Below are positions 57,838-64,000 of a stretch of DNA of 64,000 nt, piece by piece (position 1 is the stretch's first letter; each line of letters opens with the position of its first letter). This DNA is from Benincasa hispida (taxonomy: Eukaryota; Streptophyta; Magnoliopsida; Cucurbitales; Cucurbitaceae). The notes beneath the pieces were generated by a model. That model was not told where the DNA came from. It saw only the letters and a program-made list of their open reading frames with translations, and ran no database searches. Made by a program: the position numbers and the translations under genes. The DNA is taken from assembly GCF_009727055.1 (NCBI RefSeq), contig NC_052349.1, positions 31,104,262 through 31,168,261 of the forward strand, read 5' to 3'.

Positions 57838-58274
57838 TGTAACACCCTAGGCCCAAGATTCTAAATCCGGATTCGGTCCCCTATGGCCCCGACATTCCCC
57901 TACGTCCCCTGCAGCCTGGCTATGTCATCTTCCCTTCTTCCTCCCTTCCTCCCTTGCTTTGAATGCTTTAGAAGTGAAAGTTGTCCCCATAAACCAACAC
58001 GGGTCTTTTCAGCATGCTTTGTCCTCACTCACATGCATCCTAGGAAAATTCCCAGGAGGTCACCCAATATAGGAATTATTCCAAGCTAAGCACGCTTAAC
58101 TTTGGAGTTCTTATGATTGAGCCACCGAAAAGGAAGTTGCACCTTATTTTTATAGGTCGTAACTTTCAATTATTTTAAGCCTTTCTTAACCATACTTTCA
58201 TGTCCTCAAGATCCCTCTCGTTTGGATGTGATACCGGTTCATTCATGTACCCCTCCAGAACTCGGGTCATTACA
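57838..58274 (-). mobile_element. Cassandra-type TRIM solo LTR with 5S rRNA-derived segment
   Basis: On the minus strand a 437-bp unit starts TGTAATGACCCGAGTTCTGG and ends ...GGGTGTTACA (TG...CA). At 58049-58116 the minus strand contains TTAAGCGTGCTTAG and GGGTGACCTCCTGGGAA, which match the internal promoter (box A and box C regions) of plant 5S rRNA; such segments in LTRs define Cassandra elements. No second LTR or primer site follows, so it is a solo LTR. The right flank is GTATC and the left flank ATC. Confidence 0.85.
58049..58116 (-). other. 5S rRNA-like segment within Cassandra LTR
   Basis: Read on the minus strand it has AGAACTCCAAAGTTAAGCGT and GTGACCTCCTGGGAA in the 5S order and spacing, with a divergent stretch between them. 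It is too diverged and incomplete to be a functional 5S gene. In Cassandra it is thought to act as an RNA polymerase III promoter; activity here is unknown. Confidence 0.85.
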
Positions 58275-58279
58275 GTATC

Positions 58280-59269
58280 TATAAGAGACCTTTTGTCTAA
58301 GGCAGGTTCTATCTAGGCTGGGGTACTTAAGTTGACGGAAACGTCGCACCCCTACCTGGGAACCTATCAGGAAAGGTGAATTAGATGGATTTGTTACATG
58401 CATGCAAGTTTGATCAAAGTCTATTAAAGAGCTTAATGAGACTTCAATCAAAATTGTTTAATCATCAGAGACAAGTGTTGTTTTTTAGAAAATTAAAAGT
58501 TCACTTAGATAAAATCATTAGCCGAATTTTTCCTAAGTTAATTAACCCTAGGTAAATCACTCAGTGGGAGAAAAATAGGGTATATGATACTTCATTTTAT
58601 CCTCTACGTGTTTTTCCCTATAAATACACACCGTGAGATCTGCACTCGGCCTTGAGGAACCATGGGTGTCCCCTTACAAGTGGCATTTGGGTAGGTCAAT
58701 AACAAGGTGAATGGAGAGAGTGTTTATAGTAAGTGGGAGTGGGACGTGTGACAACACATCCCTTGGTCTTTCTCATTAGGTTTAATAAAGTTTCATGCAT
58801 CGCCTCATGGCATCGTGGGTGTTCATAAAGGATGGCAGTATTGCATGACGCTTTATTCAATCTCTAGAAATAGATAGGGTTGCTTTAGTTCCATGTCCCA
58901 ATCGGTTTTTCCCTATGGTTGGCTCATTGGGGTGGAACTCTAGAACCTAAAATGTGGGGTTACACTTACAAGAATTGTTAAGCATGTTAACAAATTCTGG
59001 ACCAACAATGGTGACTGTTAGTTACAGTGACAAGGTGTTATTTATGTATAATGGTTGAGAATGTCTCATTTCAGTGAAGGTGCATTTGATCACCCTACAG
59101 TGACTTTTATCATGCCTCACTGAAATATCATTGCAAAATAGGTGTAACGTAGGGTACACTAGACTATTTTAAGTTACACCTATTTCGCTAAAAATCCGAT
59201 TGGTTGTCTTTACACCTATATCGCTAAATGCTGGTGAGATGATGATGTGGGTTGGAACTAGCATGTCTT
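58280..59269 (+). mobile_element. Copia leader, right part; gag absent
   Basis: Continues the copia element after the nested insertions. No gag similarity in any frame. A 13-bp perfect inverted repeat (AAATAGGTGTAAC at 59136-59148, complement at 59173-59185) extends to about 16 bp with one mismatch; its right arm is echoed by a third copy, TACACCTATATCGCTAAA, at about 59210. Confidence 0.55.
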
Positions 59270-60349
59270 CTCGATTGTAGCGGTGGAAGGTCTCCGGTTG
59301 ACTTTATAGAACAAATTTCTTATTTTAGAAAATGTACATGTAGTTCCTGATTTAAAAAGGAACCTCGTTTCTGTAAAGTGTTTACTTGAACATTCATATT
59401 GTATCAACTTCATTGTAAATAAAGTGTTTATTTCCAAAATGGTATTGATATTTGTTCTGCAAAACTGGAAAATAATCTTTATGTGCTAAGACTGTTAGCA
59501 ACTAACACTCTTCATAATATAGAAATGTTTAAAACTACAATAACTCAACATAAAAAGGCTTAAAATTTCTCCTAAAGAAAATGCCCAAATTTGGCACCTA
59601 AGACCAGGACACATCAATCTCAATAGGATTGAGAGGTTGGTAAAGAATGGACTTGTACGTGAGTTAGAAGAAAATTCTTTATTTGTGTGTGAGTCTTGTC
59701 TTGAAGGCAAAATGACTAAAAGACCCTTTACTGGAAAGGGTCACAAGGCTAAAGAACCTTTAGAGCTAGTACATTCAGACCTCTGTAGTCCTATGAATGT
59801 AAAAGCTAGGGGAGGTTATGAATATTTCATCCCCTTTACTAATGATTATTCAAGATATGGGTACGTTTATTTAATGCAACATAAGTCTGAAACTTTTGAA
59901 AAGTTCAAAGAATTCAAGGCTAAAGTTGAAAATGCATTAAACAGAACAATTAAAACATTTCGATCAGATCGAAGTGGAGAGTTTATGGATTTAACATTCC
60001 AGAACTATTTGATAGAACATGGAATAGTATCCCAACTCTCAGCATCTGGTACATCTCAGCAGAATGGTCTATCAAAAAGGAGAAATCGAAGCCTGTTGGA
60101 CATGGTTCGGTCAACGATGAGTTACACTTCCTTACTTGACTCGTTTTGGGGTTATGCAGTAGAGACTATAGCGTCATGAACTGCGTTCCATCCAAAATTA
60201 TTGCTAGAACACCTTTGGAATTATATAATGGTTGTAAAGTTAGTTTACACCATTTCAGAATTTGGGGTTGCCCAGCACACGTGCTTGAAGCTAATCCTAA
60301 GAAATTGGAACCATGTTCAAAATTGTGCCTATTTGTAGGTTACCTCTAA
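59270..60349 (+). pseudogene. Ty1/copia protease end and integrase
   Basis: 59320-59500 gives the piece before integrase (NGIDICSAKLENNLYVLRLL). The frame 59637-60179 is GAG-pre-integrase and core: CESCLEGKMTKRPF, VHSDLCSPM (catalytic Asp48 of the frame), YEYFIPFTNDYSRYGYVYL, FRSDRSGEFMD (Asp111), and SQQNGLSKRRNRSLLDM, where the catalytic Glu is replaced by Lys147. The frame 60146-60349 continues with FRIWGCPAHVLEANPKKLEP. The lost Glu and the frameshift at about 60170 make it inactive. The gene order (integrase before RT) is that of copia, opposite to gypsy. Confidence 0.92.
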
Positions 60350-61160
60350 GGAATAAGAGGTGGTTACTTCTTCGATCCTAGAGAAAACAAAGTGTTTATA
60401 TCAACAAATGCTACTTTTCTTGAAGAAGACCACATAAGGGAGCATAGGTCAAGAAGTAAGATTGTGTTGAATGAAATTTCCAAAGAAACTATTGAATCTT
60501 CAACAAGAGTTGTTGAAGAACCTAGTACCTCAATAAGAGTTGTTGAAGAACCTAGTACCCCTCAATAAGAGTTGTTGAAGTAGGATCATCCAGTAGGTCA
60601 AATCCACCTCAAGTGTTGAGGGAACATCGATGTAGTGAGAGGATTGCAAACCCACCTATTCGCTATATGGGTTTAACAGAAATCCGCTATGGTAGCTGAT
60701 GGTGAATTTGAGGATCCATTGTCTTACAAGAAAGCAATGCAGGATATTGACAAAGATGAATGGATTGAAGCGATGGACCTCGAAATAGAGTCTATGTACT
60801 TCAATTCCATATGGAATCTTATAGACCAACCTAATAGGGTTAAACCTATAAGTTGTAAATGGAACTGCAAGAGGAAACGGGGTGCTGATGGAAGGTGCAA
60901 ACCTTCACGGCTAGATTAGTGGCAAAGGGAAAAACCCAGGTGAGGGAGTTGACTATGAGGAGACTTTCTCACTTGTTGCCATACTAAAATCTATCAGAAT
61001 ACTCCTGGCCACTACCTCATATTATGACTATGAGATTTAGTAGATGGAGGTCAGGCTGCCTTTCTGAACGACAATCTTGAGGAGACCATTTACATGGAGC
61101 AGCTCGAGGGATTCATAACCCAAGGTCAAGAGTAAAAGGTTTGCAAGCTTAATCGGTTCT
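60350..61160 (+). pseudogene. Ty1/copia linker and reverse transcriptase N-terminus
   Basis: 60360-60680 translates to RGGYFFDPRENKVFISTNAT and the linker up to the RT. The frame 60689-60919 reads FEDPLSYKKAMQDIDKDEWI, then EAMDLEIESMYFNSIWNLID and CKWNCKRKRGADG (RT start). A frameshift follows, then GVDYEETFSLVAILKSIRIL and EGFITQGQE. The catalytic YVDD part, RNase H and 3' LTR are missing; sequence of another type starts near 61160. An imperfect direct repeat AGAGTTGTTGAAGAACCTAG occurs at 60501-60560. Confidence 0.87.
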
Positions 61161-61376
61161 TTGTACTAGGCGCGTTGATAGAACTTGAAATGTGCTATTT
61201 TCTTCTGCTTAACTCAGGGTTGTTTAGCTACTTGATTTAGTTTAATTGCTTATTTTGTAGAACTTGAGTGTACAAGAGGTTGGATTAAGCGTTCGGGACT
61301 TAAAAACGCTAAAATGACAAAATTAGAAACTAAATCGATCAAATGACCAATAAAGGAAGGTTGTTGTACTGTCGAT
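61161..61376 (+). mobile_element. LTR-like fragment
   Basis: From about 61175 it reads TGATAGAACTTGAAATGTGC, like an Athila/Tat LTR start. It ends where the minus-strand LTR begins. Too short to classify. Confidence 0.35.
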
Positions 61377-64000
61377 GTCACACCCCGCTCTAGATTACCC
61401 TCTTAACCTAGATGGAGTGGTGACTGTAGCAGTTACCAACTCTTTTGCTGGCACTTACTGCTTATCTAACCTGTTAAATTTGTTCAAACCCTAAATATGC
61501 ACATTTCATCAATATACTAAACAAATTAACTTAGAACTTAACACATTTACATTACAGGGTTTCATTAGTGAGCCTTATCTAGAATACTAGTCCCTATATG
61601 ACAGACACATGTGTACTAACTAATACAGGTCTTCAATTAAGCTTCCTTCAACCTATCTCTTTGAGTGGCAGAGCAGCAGCAGAGAAGTCTTTTGGGAACT
61701 AACTGTTACCTAAAAGGAAAACTTTTGAAAACATGAGCTAGAAGCCCAGTGAGTGACTAACATTTAAAGCATAACTTTCACACATAAATCTGATATTAGA
61801 ATTGAAAGCTTTAACTGAAAACATAAACTTGGCAACTATTATTCATGCTATCATTAACATTACATAACACTATTTTATGCTTTACTGGACTATGCCTTAG
61901 TCTATTAGTCTAGAGTGGCCCTTTTGCTCACTCTTTATCATACTTAACTGCATTACTACTTAACTAGGAAGGTTCACTTCCTAAAAACATAATTTGCATC
62001 CTTAGTTGAGAGAGAACCTTTACTCAATTCCTCAACGTCAATCCATAGCTAGTGTGGAGTGATCTCAACACTACCAATAACAACTTTTCTTACATTCGTG
62101 TGATTCTAGTTTAAGTACTGTCATACCTTAGGTACTACTGCTCAGATACCTTTTCCATGTCCCTCAGTATCGAGCTGCTTGGATACCTTCTCTGTGTCCT
62201 TCAGTATCGAGCTATTCAATTCCAAGACTAAGATTCAGTACCTTCTCATTTAGTCCTTCAGTACTGAGCTACTCATGCTGAATTTGCACATACCTTTCTT
62301 TTAATGACTTAGTTGCCCAAAAGCATACTGTACTAACGCATCCTCATGTTTATTAAAAGCATAGCATAAACATAACATTAATGTGAGATGCATTGCTTGG
62401 AAACTATTTGAAAATAGTTGTCATAAATAGCTTTCAGTAAACATGCATTGCTAGACATTCATAAGCATTAGCAATTTACTTAAAACATTTAAAGCATTTA
62501 GAGTCACTCCCAGTCTTTGGCAATCCTCTTCATGTATATGCTCACTGTGCATTGAACACTTAGCCAAATTCTTAGGCCTTAACTTGACTAGGCGGCAACT
62601 TCATTACCATGCATCCATGGCTTGCGTCCATGCCTTGCTTTAGGCATTCAAGCTTTCTATGTGGCCAATCTTTCAGCCCACGCCTACTACCCATCACATA
62701 GCAACCTTTGCACCCATCATTTAGCTCATGTGCCCGTCTTATGGCACATCAACGCATGCCCCATGCGTTCGTCTGGTCGCCCCCATAAACTTCAACGCAA
62801 CCTTGCACCTAATACCTTGTGCGCCTGCCTGCAGGATCCAACGCTCACACAGCACTTGCGCTTAAAGCTTCCATATGCGTTGCATGGTCTAATGCTTTTC
62901 AGCACATCCTTGCACCAATTCAGCCTTCAACACATGCACTCAGCATCATCGTCAAGCCCTTCAAGCTGCTTGCTTGTTCAACCCAAGCAATTGCCTGCTT
63001 GTTCAATATTCCAGAATTAAATTACAATTTTAATAACTAATTTTTCAGGCCTTTTCTCAAGAAATTTCCTTCTAAATTCTCTAAAATGTCTTATTAAGCT
63101 TTCCTTAAAATTTCACTTTCGAATTTCTTGTGGTTGATCCGAAATCCTCAAATAATCAAGACTGGCTCAAACTTACCTGAGAATTCGACCTTCAGCCAAA
63201 TTCTTCACTCTTTAGCTCAATTTCGCTAGAATTTCCTTCCGGCATTTCAACCTCAGAAACTAGACACACTCAGGGTTTGAATGGCTCAAAAATTACTCCA
63301 TTTGGTCGAGTAAATTTCTCCAAACCTCTCTTTGAAATCGAGCTTCCCCTTTTAAACTAGCAGTTGCATGTTCTCCTTTTAACATCAAGCTGCCATCTCA
63401 TCCTTAAGGGATAATATCAAACTTGATCAATCATTAAGATGATTCTTTCCTCTTGGTTATCAACACAAGGGTCAGCTCCCAAGCCAACACTTGCAATCAC
63501 ATGATCGCATGTCTCCTCCACAACGTATCGCCCAATCTGGCTAACGCATAGCTCACTTAGAGGCTATTGCGTCCCTCCTTTGGTCGCATACTCCTAAGCC
63601 AACGCATGTCCTAGCCCACACATAGCTTAGTCTTATCATATCAACCAAGCGTTAGGCCTTCTTCGCTTCAGAATAACTTTAGCGTGCATCGAGTTTCAAC
63701 ACCTTGCGCACATCGCATACTCCATCGTCTAGCACCCAGCGCCTATCGTCTAGTGCCTAGTGCCTATCGTCTAGCGCCCAGCGTCTATCATCTAGCGCTT
63801 GTCATGCAGCTCATCGTCTAGTACTGATGTTGATCGTGCAGTGCCAACGCCTCATCGCTTAACACTATCATCCAACACATAACGTTATCGCTTAGCACGA
63901 CCCTTCGTATCGTCTAGCACCACACTTCACCGCACGATCACCTATCGCATCGCTTAGCTCCACGCATTTGCTTCACGATCGCCTACCTCATCATGTAGCA
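61377..64000 (-). mobile_element. Long LTR, minus strand, second copy, runs off right edge
   Basis: The plus strand starts TGTCACACCCCGCTC (minus-strand 3' end ...GGGTGTGACA). From 61530 it aligns with 1-2160. No primer site lies on its left, so it is a 3' LTR or a solo LTR. The frames at 62622-63040 have no recognisable domain. Confidence 0.65.
63720..64000. repeat. Degenerate ATCGTCTAGCGCC tandem repeat
   Basis: ATCGTCTAG(C/T)(G/A)CC-type words recur about every 14-30 bases, more loosely after 63830 (CATCGCTTA, GTATCGTCTAGCACC), up to the window edge. This part of the LTR has no counterpart in the left copy. Confidence 0.75.

Noticed and set aside
57835..57839. ATCTG as the right-hand target duplication of the Tekay element
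   Set aside because: It does not match the left flank GTATC. The match is found after the Cassandra LTR, with ATC as the remnant between.
58049..58116. A 5S rRNA gene
   Set aside because: Only the internal promoter blocks are similar, the middle is diverged, and the segment lies inside a 437-bp TG...CA LTR.
62622..63040. A 132-codon frame rich in Ala, His and Ser
   Set aside because: It lies inside the minus-strand LTR, has no domain, and has no equivalent open frame in the left copy.
1..64000. The left and right edge LTRs as the two LTRs of one 59-kb minus-strand element
   Set aside because: Orientation would allow it, but there is no polypurine tract next to 2566 and no primer site next to 61377. 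Both boundaries adjoin unrelated elements.

Overview
This 64-kb window reads as intergenic heterochromatin of a dicot nuclear genome. Cucurbitaceae is my best guess, from recognising the retroelement families, but it is not proven. It is AT-rich and contains no intact host gene, rRNA or tRNA gene that I can recognise. Almost every base belongs to a decayed LTR retrotransposon, a CACTA DNA transposon, a minisatellite or an assembly artefact. Long open frames are rare, and every recognisable retroelement protein carries stops, frameshifts or gaps.

Layout. 1-2566: long LTR on the minus strand. 2571-5046: 3' end of a Tekay/Del-type chromovirus (integrase tail, chromodomain, polypurine tract, 3' LTR with a 26-bp minisatellite). 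5047-7326: LTR remnants and a minus-strand copia leader. 7327-12320: CACTA element with AAA target duplication; its middle is replaced, between N positions, by Athila/Tat pol sequence. 12321-16668: minus-strand copia leader and LTR, present twice because of an assembly fault. 17159-21285: 56-bp minisatellite interrupted by an Athila/Tat element whose interior is collapsed at a single N and whose 3' LTR contains untrimmed transposase adaptor sequence. 21477-22821: decayed plant-mobile-domain gene. 22822-32576: two Athila/Tat elements in opposite orientation, with two solo LTRs. 32577-46829: the most complete element, an Athila/Tat provirus (tRNA-Asp-type primer site, gag, protease, RT, RNase H, integrase, an extra ORF region in the env position, polypurine tract, 3' LTR piece), broken by two solo LTRs. 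46830-61160: Ty1/copia element (5' LTR, primer site, leader, pol), split by a complete Tekay-type element (50175-57834) and a Cassandra TRIM LTR carrying a 5S rRNA-derived segment. 61377-64000: second copy of the minus-strand LTR seen at the left edge.

How the parts relate. The window is a stack of nested insertions whose order can be read from target-site duplications: GTAAG around 38469-40449, GAAGA around 24358-26202, AAA around the CACTA element, and GTATC shared by the 50175-57834 element and the Cassandra LTR beside it. Solo LTRs of two related LTR families dominate, which indicates frequent LTR-LTR recombination.

The most consequential observations concern assembly quality. Two Tn5 mate-pair junction sequences flank a 278-bp duplication. 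A 1.5-kb segment is repeated with an excess of small insertions, as expected of unpolished long reads. Pol contigs sit between N positions. Junctions at N positions should not be read as biology.
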